Origin: Campylobacteraceae bacterium
GTDB taxonomy: Bacteria > Campylobacterota > Campylobacteria > Campylobacterales > Campylobacteraceae
Length of the DNA stretch: 15,635 nt
Direction of reading: 5' to 3'
Assembly (NCBI GenBank): GCA_031276365.1
Contig: JAISNG010000063.1
Coordinates: 1 to 15,635 of the forward strand
The notes below the pieces were generated by a model. It had not been told where the DNA came from. It saw only the letters and a list, made by a program, of their open reading frames with translations, and searched no databases. Made by a program: the position numbers and the translations under genes. Shown here piece after piece: positions 1 through 7,328 of this stretch (positions are counted from its first letter, which is position 1; the number at the start of each line of letters is the position of its first letter).

Positions 1-1
1 C

Positions 2-382
2 AATCACACAAATCAAAACTCCATAATGTCATCGTTTAACGCAAAACGAAAATACGGGCTTTTCAACGCATGGGCAGAACATGAAAGGATAGCAGCTTTG
101 CACTGTGAAAAAGCGCTTAAATGGAGTGAGTTTAGGGCGATAAGAAGCGCTGTGGCAAGTTTGGTTGTTAATATGAGCAAGCCGCTTTTAACACAAAAAG
201 AGATAGAGCATTGCAAAAGTTATCTTGATGCGAAGCGCAAAAAACGCGATATCGCTGATACGGGTTTGAAATACAGGATTTTGTGGCGGAGTCTGGACAA
301 TTGTCCGATGATTTGCAAAATATACGGCAGATTGACGATGGCATATCATCTCATAAAAAACAGATTGAAAGGTAAAAAATGA
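2..382 (+). CDS. C-terminal fragment of a probable family 2 glycosyltransferase (5' end outside window)
   Basis: The reading frame is open from the first bases of the window, so the ATG at 26 is probably internal and the gene starts upstream. About 127 residues are visible. The beginning (NHTNQNSIMSSF, then KRKYGLFNAWAEHERIA) resembles the basic, helical C-terminal tail that follows the catalytic domain in many lipooligosaccharide GT2 enzymes; the nucleotide-binding and DxD parts are not in the window. It ends in a TGA that overlaps the ATG of the next glycosyltransferase by 4 bp (ATGA), so the two are probably translationally coupled in one surface-glycan operon. The family call rests on the tail pattern and the neighbours; no catalytic motif can be seen. 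Confidence 0.55.
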   Translation, partial: NHTNQNSIMSSFNAKRKYGLFNAWAEHERIAALHCEKALKWSEFRAIRSAVASLVVNMSKPLLTQKEIEHCKSYLDAKRKKRDIADTGLKYRILWRSLDNCPMICKIYGRLTMAYHLIKNRLKGKK

Positions 383-1137
383 CAAATGTTTCTGTATTGA
401 TTTTGGCAAAAAACGAAGAACATAATATATCAGATTGCATCAAAAGCTGTGATTTTGCCGATGAGATAGTGATTATTGATGATTTTAGTTCCGATAAAAC
501 CGCTGAAATATCGCAAGGTTTAGGCGCAAAAGTCGTGCAGCATGCGATGAACGGCGATTGGGGCGCACAGCAAAATTTCGCATTGGAGCAGGCAAAACAT
601 GAATGGATACTCTTTCTTGACGCGGACGAGAGAGTTACTGAAGAGTTGGCTTCGGAGATAGAAAGCGCGGTTGAAAAAGACGAAAAAAACGCATATTTGA
701 TACGGCGAAAAAACAGATTTCATTTCAATAAAGTCTCTCATGGAGTACTGCGTCCTGATTTCGTATGCCGCCTTATGCCAAAAAAAGGCGTGCGCGTGGA
801 AGGTTTTGTGCATCCTGCCATTATCACGCCGTATCCTAATAAAAAGATGAAAAACTTCATGATTCACTATACTTATGATAATTGGCATCAATATTTCAAT
901 AAAATGAATAACTACTCCACGCTTGCGGCGCAAAAATATATGGCGCAAGGCAAAAAATGCTGGTTTTTCAGAGATGTTATGCTAAGACCGCTTTGGGCGT
1001 TTATAAAGGTTTATATCATGCAGGGTGGATTTTTGGACGGAAAAATGGGCTGGATTTTATCTGTAAGTCATTACGCTTATACGATGAATAAATATGTAAA
1101 ATTATATTATCTGTATAAATCAAATGGAAAGCTTTAA
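379..1137 (+). CDS. Family 2 glycosyltransferase, WaaE/KdtX-like (LPS core sugar transferase)
   Basis: This 252-residue cytoplasmic, membrane-associated enzyme probably adds a sugar to the lipopolysaccharide or lipooligosaccharide core. The GT-A fold signature is complete: VSVLILAKNEEHNI at the N terminus, a nucleotide-binding IIDDFSSDKT around residues 32-41 (D34/D35), and the metal-binding DADE at 81-84. The C-terminal half, with RPDFVCRLMPKK, VEGFVHP, a Trp/Tyr-rich YTYDNWHQYFNK segment and MQGGFLDGKMGW, matches the WaaE/KdtX beta-1,4-glucosyltransferase type, and the length is normal for that group. The start overlaps the preceding stop (ATGA) and has GAAAGG at 367-372 upstream. The exact donor sugar cannot be decided from sequence. 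Confidence 0.85.
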   Translation: MTNVSVLILAKNEEHNISDCIKSCDFADEIVIIDDFSSDKTAEISQGLGAKVVQHAMNGDWGAQQNFALEQAKHEWILFLDADERVTEELASEIESAVEKDEKNAYLIRRKNRFHFNKVSHGVLRPDFVCRLMPKKGVRVEGFVHPAIITPYPNKKMKNFMIHYTYDNWHQYFNKMNNYSTLAAQKYMAQGKKCWFFRDVMLRPLWAFIKVYIMQGGFLDGKMGWILSVSHYAYTMNKYVKLYYLYKSNGKL

Positions 1138-1169
1138 AACAAAATTTTTAATAGATAGCAGATATATAC

Positions 1170-1175
1170 TATAAT
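1170..1175 (+). promoter_or_regulatory. Probable sigma70 -10 box upstream of the GT8-GT4 gene
   Basis: A consensus TATAAT lies in the 70-bp gap after the WaaE-like gene, about 33 bp before the ATG at 1208. The region upstream is A/T-tract rich without a recognisable -35, as is usual in Campylobacterota promoters. A good ribosome-binding site, AAAGGA (1197-1202), lies 5 nt before the ATG. This suggests that the fusion gene can be transcribed separately from the upstream operon. Confidence 0.5.
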
Positions 1176-1207
1176 ATACACTCAAAATAGAATAGCAAAG
1201 GATAAAA

Positions 1208-3124
1208 ATGTCTTACATAGAGATATGTTTTACAATCAATGACCAATATGTAAAATACGCGATAACAACTATCTACTCTATCCTGCACTCAAATCAAAAT
1301 AGTGTTTTTCGTTTTCATATTATCTGTGATGATATCTCGCAAGACAGCCGCTCATCGTTTTCGCGCCTTTCATTTCGTTTTCAAAAGCGTTGTTTTTTTG
1401 AATATTACAGCGTTGATAAGTCTCTGTTTTCAGATATAAAATTGACTATTGACTATATCTCTATCCACACATATTATCGCTTTTTGCTTGCCGATATTCT
1501 TGCAAAATCAGACAAAGTGCTTTATCTTGATGCTGATATTTTGGTACAGGGCGATTTGCTTGAGCTTTGGGATAGCGATATAAAAAACGTTTATGCCGCT
1601 GGAGTTTCGGATTTGTATATTGATGTTATTGATTATAAAAAAGAGATTGGTTTTGGTAAAGACGACCTCTATATCAATGCGGGAGTTATACTTTTTAATC
1701 TAAACGCTATCAGGCAAGATGGCATGCAAGAAAAGATTTTGTCTGCGGCAAAAGAGTTGTCGGGAAAGATTAGATTTCAAGACCAGGATATCATAAATAT
1801 CGTATTTAAAGATAAAATCAAAGCTGTTCCAGATAAGTTTAACTTTGCGGTTGAAAATACGATAAGGCATAAAGAGAGGGCAAACTCGGCGCATATTATT
1901 CATTTTAACGGCAAAGGAAAGCCATGGCGCAAAAAAAGAGATAGACCTGGATATAAACAATATTATGAAATGGAAAGATTAGCCCATAAAAAGATTTGCG
2001 CGGCTTTGCTGATAGATGAATTTTTTGGCGGCGCAAAAACTGCTTTTGGCGGATATGGTTTTTTGGCGCGCAGATATATAGCAAAATATATCCCATATGC
2101 AGATATTGAGATAGATGTACTTCTTGGAAAAGGAAAAAGGCGCTTTTTTGCTCAAAAATTTTCAGAAGATAATGTAACTCTGTATCGCCTGCCAAGACGT
2201 TCAATAGCGGCAAAATATTGGTTGAAGCACAAAGATTATGATATATATCTTAGTATAGAACTTACAGATGATTATGTTTTAAAACATGAGAGCAATCCCG
2301 CAAAAAAACTTATTTTGTGGGTACAAGACCCAAGACCGAAATATGAGTGGGACGAAATCAATACGGTAAAACTCTTTCCCGAAACTTGTTATTACAGACA
2401 GGCAATTTATGATTTGGTGCATAATTGGTATAAGCAAGGGCGCGTCTCTTTTGTATCTCAAGGTTATTTTTTAAATCCTAAAGCATGTGATTTATACAGG
2501 CTTTCTTCCGATACAAAGATAAGATATCTGCCAAATCCGATAGAGATAGATGAACAGTTTAATATTGAGAATTATCAGAAAAAAGACAATATTATCTTTC
2601 TTGGCAGAATTGAATCTGTAAAAAGAGGGTGGCTGTTTTGCGAAATAGCAAAAAAAATGCCGCAATATAATTTTTATATAATTGGTCAAACTTTTCGACA
2701 AAAGGATAAAAACTCTGCCATTATAGATAAATACAAAAATATCCCAAATTTGCATTTTGTGGGGCATTTAGACGGCGAGGAGAAAATAAAACATTTAAAA
2801 GATGCAAAAATTTTACTCAATACATCAATACATGAAGCGCTGCCAATATCTTTTCTAGAGGCTTTATCTTACGGTACTTTGATTGTCAGCAATCGTAATC
2901 CTGAAAACTTAACTGAAAAGTTTGGAGTATGGGTTGGAGATGTTTTGGGCGATGGATTTGATAAGGTTGATTTGTATGTGGATGGTATAGAAAAATTGAT
3001 GAAAAATGATACTAATAGAGTTAAATTAGCCAAAGAGGCGATTGATTATGTAAAAAAAATACATAATATTCCAAGATTTGTCAGCGATTTGCGAAGCGTC
3101 ATTTTTGAGGAGATATATAAGTGA
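1208..3124 (+). CDS. Bifunctional GT8-GT4 glycosyltransferase fusion
   Basis: One 638-residue protein holds two glycosyltransferases. Residues 1 to about 265 are a GT8 (LgtC-like) domain: ICFTINDQYVKYAITTIYSI, LYLDADILV with the metal-binding DAD at 108-110, YINAGVILFNL, FQDQDIIN, and the closing HFNGKGKPW. From about residue 270 to the end is a GT-B fold GT4 domain: a degenerate N-terminal half starting ICAALLIDEFFGGAK, then NIIFLGRIESVKRGW, NLHFVGHLDG and the EX7E motif HEALPISFLEAL with E543 and E551. The GT8 half should be a retaining, metal-dependent transferase and the GT4 half a retaining, metal-independent one, so the enzyme could add two successive sugars. It ends GTGA, overlapping the next start. 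Confidence 0.85.
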   Translation: MSYIEICFTINDQYVKYAITTIYSILHSNQNSVFRFHIICDDISQDSRSSFSRLSFRFQKRCFFEYYSVDKSLFSDIKLTIDYISIHTYYRFLLADILAKSDKVLYLDADILVQGDLLELWDSDIKNVYAAGVSDLYIDVIDYKKEIGFGKDDLYINAGVILFNLNAIRQDGMQEKILSAAKELSGKIRFQDQDIINIVFKDKIKAVPDKFNFAVENTIRHKERANSAHIIHFNGKGKPWRKKRDRPGYKQYYEMERLAHKKICAALLIDEFFGGAKTAFGGYGFLARRYIAKYIPYADIEIDVLLGKGKRRFFAQKFSEDNVTLYRLPRRSIAAKYWLKHKDYDIYLSIELTDDYVLKHESNPAKKLILWVQDPRPKYEWDEINTVKLFPETCYYRQAIYDLVHNWYKQGRVSFVSQGYFLNPKACDLYRLSSDTKIRYLPNPIEIDEQFNIENYQKKDNIIFLGRIESVKRGWLFCEIAKKMPQYNFYIIGQTFRQKDKNSAIIDKYKNIPNLHFVGHLDGEEKIKHLKDAKILLNTSIHEALPISFLEALSYGTLIVSNRNPENLTEKFGVWVGDVLGDGFDKVDLYVDGIEKLMKNDTNRVKLAKEAIDYVKKIHNIPRFVSDLRSVIFEEIYK

Positions 3125-4107
3125 ACAACGCTTCATTTTCCGTAATCGTTCCTGTATTTAATGTGCAGGATTATGTAAATAAAGCGCTGGATTCCATATT
3201 TGCGCAAGATTTCGCCGACTTTGAAGTTATCGTTGTGGACGACGCTTCTACGGATGACTCCGCTCAAAAGATTGAAGAGTATATCGCGCGCGCTAACGAT
3301 AAACGAATCAAATTTATCAAGTGTGAAACAAACAGAGGACTTAGCACGGCAAGAGAAGAGGGGTTGAAATTTGCCGAAAATGAGTGGATTTTGTTTTTGG
3401 ACAGCGATGATTGGTACAGCGAGGGGCTTTTTAAAAAAATAAACGAAGTTATTCGGAATAATCCCAATATCAATATTATAGAGTTTAATTTTAATTTCAT
3501 TGACGAATGTATGCGGCGCGAAAAGGCGGCATATCGTGATAGAGGCGTATCTGGCGTGCGTAAAAGCGCGGAAGAAAATATCATGACGGCGTTAGCGGTT
3601 TGGAATAAATGCTTTAAAAAAAGTTTTTTGGAAATATTAAATCTACCGCCAATTCCCCGCAGTGTTTTAGATGACGCTCCTTTTACTGTTTGCGCACTGC
3701 TCGCTGCCGAATATTTTTATTGGCTGGATTTTATCGGATATAGTTATATATATCGGGGCAGTTCATTGTCCAAACAATCATCTATGTATTTTCGCGTATT
3801 TAATTCGGTTGCATTTATGGAAAAAGAGTTGAAACGGTTAAAAATTTACGATGAAACACAATTTAAAGTTATATCATTACGCTTGCTAAGTTCCAATCTG
3901 CGCAATTGCAGCGACTCTTTGGAATATAAAAATTTCTATAACGAATGTAGAAAAATTTTTCGCTCGTTTGATTTGAAAAAAGGTGTCAAAACGCCGATAA
4001 TATATAATTATAAACTCTATAAGCGAGTTCGTTTATATCCATGCTGGCTGTTTAAATTAAGAATGAAAATATCACAATTGCCACAGCGGTTAATGGGAAA
4101 ACGATAG
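3121..4107 (+). CDS. Family 2 glycosyltransferase
   Basis: This 328-residue protein begins with a textbook inverting GT-A domain: FSVIVPVFNVQDYVNKALDS, VIVVDDASTDDS with D40/D41, a TNRGLSTAREEGL motif, and the metal-binding DSDDW at residues 94-98. The C-terminal part (SVLDDAPFTVC, then a basic tail ending near KISQLPQRLMGKR) is typical of capsule and LOS GT2 enzymes. It starts at a GTG that overlaps the previous stop (GTGA), with GAGGAG at 3107-3112 as Shine-Dalgarno, so translation is coupled to the GT8-GT4 fusion. Acceptor and donor sugars are unknown. Confidence 0.87.
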   Translation: MNNASFSVIVPVFNVQDYVNKALDSIFAQDFADFEVIVVDDASTDDSAQKIEEYIARANDKRIKFIKCETNRGLSTAREEGLKFAENEWILFLDSDDWYSEGLFKKINEVIRNNPNINIIEFNFNFIDECMRREKAAYRDRGVSGVRKSAEENIMTALAVWNKCFKKSFLEILNLPPIPRSVLDDAPFTVCALLAAEYFYWLDFIGYSYIYRGSSLSKQSSMYFRVFNSVAFMEKELKRLKIYDETQFKVISLRLLSSNLRNCSDSLEYKNFYNECRKIFRSFDLKKGVKTPIIYNYKLYKRVRLYPCWLFKLRMKISQLPQRLMGKR

Positions 4108-4116
4108 CCAAACCAT

Positions 4117-4154
4117 AAAAAAACTGCAACATAGTATAATATTGCTGTTTTTTT
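4117..4154 (+). terminator. Probable intrinsic terminator after the GT2 gene
   Basis: Seven As, CTGCAA, a 12-nt loop, TTGCTG and seven Ts form a 13-bp stem (4117-4129 with 4142-4154) containing one T-T mismatch. It starts 10 bp after the GT2 stop. The A-tract and T-tract flanks would also make it bidirectional. A TATAAT sits in the loop (4135-4140), about 38 bp before the next ATG, so the same stretch may carry a promoter for the GT90 gene. Confidence 0.55.
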
Positions 4155-4178
4155 GAAATATTTTTATGAAAGTTTAAA

Positions 4179-5144
4179 ATGAAAATTATCAATTCTATTA
4201 TGTATAAAAACAGCAAATTCTGCTATTTTGCGAAAAATTTTTTATCTTACATTTTGCCTAATTTTCTTTTCCGTCGTCGGCTTCATACGCAACTATTAAA
4301 ACTTGCCGAATATGACAGAGATTATGTGGTGAAGCGCGTGAATTATTACAATAAATTGGATAAAAATTTTAATTATGACCAAAGCATGACGCAAATAAAG
4401 GATTTTAAATTAAGAGTAAAATTGAAGCCTCATGTCTATTTTTTGGATATTTACGAATATATACGTTATTTTCCGAAAGAGAACCATTTTTCATTTATAT
4501 TTGGCGATGTAACGCATATCCCTCAGATTCCTTCAATAGTCAAAAGCAGACCTGTTTGCAACGGCAATCAAAACTCTATAGTTTTGAATTTGGATAAAGT
4601 AAGACATTTTATGTTTGTAAATGATAAAAAGAGATTTGAAGAAAAAACTGATAAATTAGTAGGGCGGCTTGCTGTTTTTCAATCTCATCGCGTGAAGTTT
4701 TGGGAGATGTATTTTAACCATCCGATGTGTGATTTGAGACAAACAAACAGGCGCAATACTGAGCATCCTGAATGGATTGGCAAATATATGACGCTTGGCA
4801 AACATCTTGACTTTAAATTTATACTTTGTCTTGAGGGAAATGATGTTGCGACAAATTTAAAGTGGGTTATGTCTTCAAACTCTATAGCCGTTATGCCAAA
4901 ACCGACTTATGAAACGTGGTTTATGGAAGGGACGCTTGTCGGCGGTTATCACTATATAGAAATCAAAAAAGATTATTCTGACTTGGAAGAGAAGTTGAAT
5001 TATTATATAAAACATACTGATGAAGCTTTGAAAATCATAGAAAATGCGCATAGATTTGTGGAGCAGTTTCAAGACAAAAAGCGCGAAAAACTCATCTCGC
5101 TTTTAGTGCTGCAAAAATACTTTTACTATTTAAAATATTATTAA
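4179..5144 (+). CDS. Family 90 glycosyltransferase (LpsA-like lipopolysaccharide core enzyme)
   Basis: This 321-residue protein carries the GT90/LpsA (CAP10-like) pattern: a basic N-terminal region with FLFRRRL that may contact the membrane, FSFIFGDVTHIPQIPSIVKS at about 104-122, the FVNDKKRFEEKTDKLVGRLA region at 146-165, and the diagnostic FILCLEGNDVATNLKWVMSS at 214-233 followed by MPKPTYETWFMEGTLVGGYH. In this family these C-terminal motifs bind the nucleotide sugar. The length suits the bacterial LpsA type. It sits alone between a terminator-like hairpin and a 115-bp AT-rich gap, with only a weak GAAAG as ribosome-binding site. The sugar added is not predictable. Confidence 0.8.
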   Translation: MKIINSIMYKNSKFCYFAKNFLSYILPNFLFRRRLHTQLLKLAEYDRDYVVKRVNYYNKLDKNFNYDQSMTQIKDFKLRVKLKPHVYFLDIYEYIRYFPKENHFSFIFGDVTHIPQIPSIVKSRPVCNGNQNSIVLNLDKVRHFMFVNDKKRFEEKTDKLVGRLAVFQSHRVKFWEMYFNHPMCDLRQTNRRNTEHPEWIGKYMTLGKHLDFKFILCLEGNDVATNLKWVMSSNSIAVMPKPTYETWFMEGTLVGGYHYIEIKKDYSDLEEKLNYYIKHTDEALKIIENAHRFVEQFQDKKREKLISLLVLQKYFYYLKYY

Positions 5145-5259
5145 TAGTTATACTATTACATACAAAAAATCTTCATAAAATTAAGATAATTTTTAGTTTA
5201 ATGTATGAATGCATGATGAATTAAAAAGGCAATAAAAAATAAAATTAGTTGATTTTGCT

Positions 5260-5625
5260 TTGAAATATGATAAAATACTTAAGAATTTTTCATTCGGAGA
5301 TAGTTTTATATTGTGCGGTAGTACTAAAAAACAAAATGTGATTTTGAGCGAAAAAGAGTTTATCGGCAAGGGTCAAGATAGAAAATGCTACATTCACCCA
5401 AAAAATAGTTCTTTGTGTATAAAAATGCTGATAGAGCGTGAAAGTCTTGCCAAAAAACAGTTCTCGCGGGAGATAAAATATAATGAAAAACTGAAAAAAC
5501 AGAATATACCTATTTTACCTAAGTATTACGGAAAAGTCTCTACAAATATGGGTGATGGGTATCTATTTGAATTTATAAAAGACGAAATTGAGGAGGAATG
5601 GGGGGGGGGAGACTTGAAAGAATAA
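5260..5625 (+). pseudogene. N-terminal half of a YrbL-family kinase-fold gene, cut by the integrated element
   Basis: The 121-residue product matches the N-terminal half of a YrbL-type protein. It has a glycine-rich FIGKGQDRKCYIHP (34-47), LCIKM with Lys55 as a likely nucleotide-binding lysine, REIKYNEKL with a possible partner Glu71, and ILPKYYGKVSTNMGDGYLFE. Compared with the complete second domain at 11495-12100, everything after YLFEFI is missing. The reading frame enters a 10-G run (5600-5609) and stops at 5623-5625, inside the element. The start is a TTG; no ATG or GTG exists between it and the upstream stop at 5233. The missing half is found at 11129 onward. Kinase-like activity and a glycan or lipid substrate are inferences from fold and location. 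Confidence 0.75.
5600..5616. repeat. Left attachment site (attL) with 10-G tract
   Basis: Ten Gs followed by AGACTTG. The segment GGGGGGAGAC is repeated in the same orientation at the right end of the element (11129-11138), and the match continues for three more bases with one difference (TTG versus CTG). Left of it is YrbL coding sequence; right of it is element DNA. Its role as a recombination core is inferred from the split gene and the integrase next to the other end. Confidence 0.7.
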
Positions 5626-5644
5626 TCCTGCTCTTAACCTATCT

Positions 5645-5658
5645 AAAAGTCCCTTAAA
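5645..5658. repeat. Left subterminal inverted repeat, candidate integrase arm site
   Basis: AAAAGTCCCTTAAA, 29 bp inside the left core. Its perfect reverse complement is at 11067-11080. A further 10-bp direct match, GTGTAACTTA, occurs at 5703-5712 and 10981-10990. Repeats flanking the core on both sides are typical of arm-type sites bound by tyrosine integrases or excisionase; binding is not shown here. No gene is recognisable between 5626 and 5808. Confidence 0.5.
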
Positions 5659-5808
5659 TACGAAGTTTGATAGGTGCTTTAAGGTTTGCAAAAAAAGGTC
5701 AAGTGTAACTTATGAGTAGCCATACCTTGAAATTTAGACTTTAAAGCTGTGATTTTTAAAAGTTAGGGTCAGGAGTATTCTAACTCATTTTTCTTAAAAG
5801 GAGAATAA

Positions 5809-6066
5809 ATGGAGACGGTTGTAATTGATGGTAAATTTGTACACGCCAAAACGGGTAAAGCGTTGGAATGTGTAGGTTTTAAACTTCTTGATGTAAGCGA
5901 GCCTGTTTTAGAGAGATTGGCGAACACTCTCAATGATGGTTTGCATTTGGAGAATGAAGCGGGCAGAGACATCAAAGAATTACTTTCAAAAGATGCCGCC
6001 AAAATTGGCGAGATGTTTCAAGAAGTATTTTATTCAGATAGTTATGGTCGCAAACAACGGGCTTAA
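5809..6066 (+). CDS. Hypothetical protein (85 aa), element cargo
   Basis: An 85-residue soluble, acidic protein beginning METVVIDGKFVHAKTGKALE; I do not recognise the family. The N-terminal half looks beta-rich and the C-terminal half (VLERLANTLNDG, IKELLSKDAAKIGEMFQEVF) looks helical. There is no signal peptide, membrane segment or metal motif. It is supported by a strong Shine-Dalgarno AAGGAG (5798-5803) 5 nt before the ATG. It is the only well-supported + strand gene in the element and lies close to the left end, a usual place for cargo genes. A dyad at 6107-6132 lies 40 bp downstream and may end its transcript. Confidence 0.55.
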   Translation: METVVIDGKFVHAKTGKALECVGFKLLDVSEPVLERLANTLNDGLHLENEAGRDIKELLSKDAAKIGEMFQEVFYSDSYGRKQRA

Positions 6067-6106
6067 TGAGTGTTTGAACGACAAGCCTGATGAGAAAGCA
6101 AGTAAG

Positions 6107-6132
6107 AGCACTCGTTAATTTTAATGAGTGCT
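6107..6132. repeat. Strong inverted repeat, possible terminator or regulatory hairpin
   Basis: AGCACTCGTTAA (6107-6118) and TTAATGAGTGCT (6121-6132) pair along 12 positions with one G-T wobble around a tiny loop. No T-run follows, so it is not a classic intrinsic terminator; it may be an operator, an RNA 3' stabiliser or part of a replication or recombination site. Confidence 0.4.
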
Positions 6133-6438
6133 ATCTCAACGAAGAGAGGACTAAGCAATTTTGCTGTGTCCTCATATGTTAATGAACAAAACCGCGAAAT
6201 GCCAATGTATGAGATGACAAGAGATTTATGCTCTTATACCAATCAAAACAACCGCCAAATGACAAAATATTCACTGAGCGCAAAATTTCGTTTAGCTATT
6301 TATCTTGTCGTAAACCCTCTTTATTTGCATTTTAAGCGTTTAACCATTCCAAAGTATCTCTTTATGTATTAAAATTGATTGTAGGGGCAAATAGAGGGGT
6401 TAAAATAGCTATTCATACTAAAGAGTAGAAAAGTATTA

Positions 6439-6453
6439 CTGAACAATGTTCAG
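6439..6453 (-). terminator. Possible terminator of the toxin-antitoxin operon
   Basis: CTGAACA and TGTTCAG are separated by one A (7-bp dyad). On the minus strand it lies about 70 bp after the toxin stop and is followed within a few bases by ACTTTT, so a weak hairpin terminator is plausible. An operator is an equally simple reading. Confidence 0.3.
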
Positions 6454-6524
6454 ACTTTCTTATCAATTAAGCCAATCACTAAATTACCCGCGCGGTTGAT
6501 TAATAAATGCTTGTATGTGTTGGT

Positions 6525-6785
6525 TTACTCGTAATGCGTCCACATACTGATTATTTTTATTGTCTTGTCTTGTAAGATTTCATAAACTAATCTGTGCTGT
6601 ATGTTTATCCTGCGCGAGTAAGCACCTTTTAAATCACCCTGTAGTTTTTCGTATGATGGCGGAGTTGTGAAAGGGTCTTGTTTTATCAAAGCTATGAGCT
6701 GTTTTGTCTTATCGGCAAGGTTTGACGTTTGGAGTTTGGGAATATCCTTTAAGGCTCTTTTGGTGTAGATTATTTTGTAACTCAC
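6525..6785 (-). CDS. yoeB: YoeB-family toxin (ribosome-dependent mRNA interferase) of a type II TA pair
   Basis: An 86-residue RelE-superfamily toxin. The YoeB pattern is clear: SYEKLQGDLKGAYSRRIN, QHRLVYEI, and the C-terminal THYE. With the GTG start, Glu46, the Arg58/59 pair, His84 and Tyr85 line up with the catalytic acid/base, arginine and C-terminal His-Tyr of E. coli YoeB. The family cleaves mRNA at the ribosomal A site when the antitoxin is lost. I chose the GTG at 6785 because its GTGA overlaps the antitoxin stop; a TTG one codon upstream (6788) is possible. All key residues look intact, so it is probably active and could help maintain the element. Confidence 0.85.
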   Translation of the reverse strand: MSYKIIYTKRALKDIPKLQTSNLADKTKQLIALIKQDPFTTPPSYEKLQGDLKGAYSRRINIQHRLVYEILQDKTIKIISMWTHYE

Positions 6786-7030
6786 CAATTAACCTCATCT
6801 TCACTTATGCACTCTGATACAGGAGTTTTAAGCCCTTTAATAATCGTCTCTTTTAGCTTTGGAATAGACGACAAATGCAAAGTTTCCATCAAGCCGTTGT
6901 AATCGTCCTCACTGATAATAACGGCGTTACCGTCTTTAGTGTTGATATTTATGGGTTCATTGTGTTTGATAGTTTGTTCAAGCATTGTAAAAATGGACTT
7001 TCTAAAGCTTGTAATATTTGTGTTTATCAT
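6782..7030 (-). CDS. yefM: YefM/Phd-family antitoxin
   Basis: An 82-residue antitoxin starting MINTNITSFRKSIFTMLEQT. The N-terminal half is the YefM/Phd DNA-binding and dimerisation domain, with HNEPININTKDGNAVIISEDDYNGLMETLHL as its conserved core; the C-terminal tail (LKETIIKGLKTPVSECISEDEVNW) would wrap the YoeB toxin and block its active site. An upstream in-frame start at 7108 exists, but the ATG at 7028-7030 has a strong AAGGAG (7037-7042) and gives the normal family length, so it is preferred. The stop overlaps the toxin GTG by 4 bp, giving coupled translation with the antitoxin first. Confidence 0.85.
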   Translation of the reverse strand: MINTNITSFRKSIFTMLEQTIKHNEPININTKDGNAVIISEDDYNGLMETLHLSSIPKLKETIIKGLKTPVSECISEDEVNW

Positions 7031-7045
7031 CTCTAACTCCTTGAA

Positions 7046-7092
7046 TGTACATTTTAGCGTACAGTTGTTTAAAAGGAGTTTAGCCGCGTACA
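7046..7092. promoter_or_regulatory. YefM-YoeB autoregulatory operator region
   Basis: Just upstream of the antitoxin there is TGTACA at 7046-7051, CGTACA at 7058-7063 and another CGTACA at 7087-7092. The first two are 12 bp apart centre to centre, matching the known E. coli yefM-yoeB operator design of two palindromes with TGTACA cores. A TAAAAT (minus strand, 7051-7056) between them could be the -10 box. The rest of the gap up to 7328 shows no gene; it includes an isolated ACGCGCGCG run at 7253-7261. Confidence 0.6.
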
Positions 7093-7328
7093 ACTCCAAA
7101 GATAACATTACGTGCTGTAAGCATAAAGAGGACGCAGTTTATTATTACTTCTCCTTTTTTATTGGATTAAAATCTAAAAGCCATTATTTATTAGCTTAGT
7201 AATATCTTAAAAACTAAAGTATTGCTTATCTCTGAAACCATATTTACTATTTACGCGCGCGAACTATTGATGTACTTTAATGACTTATGTATTTAAGAAT
7301 AAAATAATGTCTAAAAAACGGTATGCAG

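Larger units (their letters stand above)
6067..6524. other. 458-bp element stretch without a convincing gene
   Basis: This region holds a strong dyad (6107-6132), a degenerate direct repeat (AACCGCGAAATGCCAA at about 6190-6205 and AACCGCCAAATGACAA at about 6251-6266, 14 of 16 matching), a second dyad (6439-6453) and an isolated CCGCGCGG palindrome (6488-6495). An 82-codon + strand frame (6124-6372) covers the repeats. It lacks a ribosome-binding site, its start lies within the hairpin, and its product (MSAISTKRGLSNFAVSSYVN...) looks like no known family. I treat the stretch as probably non-coding or decayed. Confidence 0.4.

Noticed and set aside
520..948. 142-codon minus-strand frame
   Set aside because: Lies wholly inside the WaaE-like glycosyltransferase on the other strand, with no start signal; a shadow frame.
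4135..4140. TATAAT as a firm promoter for the GT90 gene
   Set aside because: It lies in the loop of the terminator-like hairpin and has no clear -35; possible but not separable from the terminator reading.
5933..6118. 61-codon + strand frame overlapping the 85-aa gene
   Set aside because: Different frame of the better-supported 5809 gene, which has the strong ribosome-binding site.
6124..6372. 82-codon + strand open frame in the element
   Set aside because: No ribosome-binding site, start codon buried in a 12-bp hairpin, product unlike any family; described only as part of the gene-poor stretch.
7031..7108. 26-codon N-terminal extension of the YefM antitoxin
   Set aside because: Covers the TGTACA operators; the ATG at 7030 has a strong ribosome-binding site and gives the family length.
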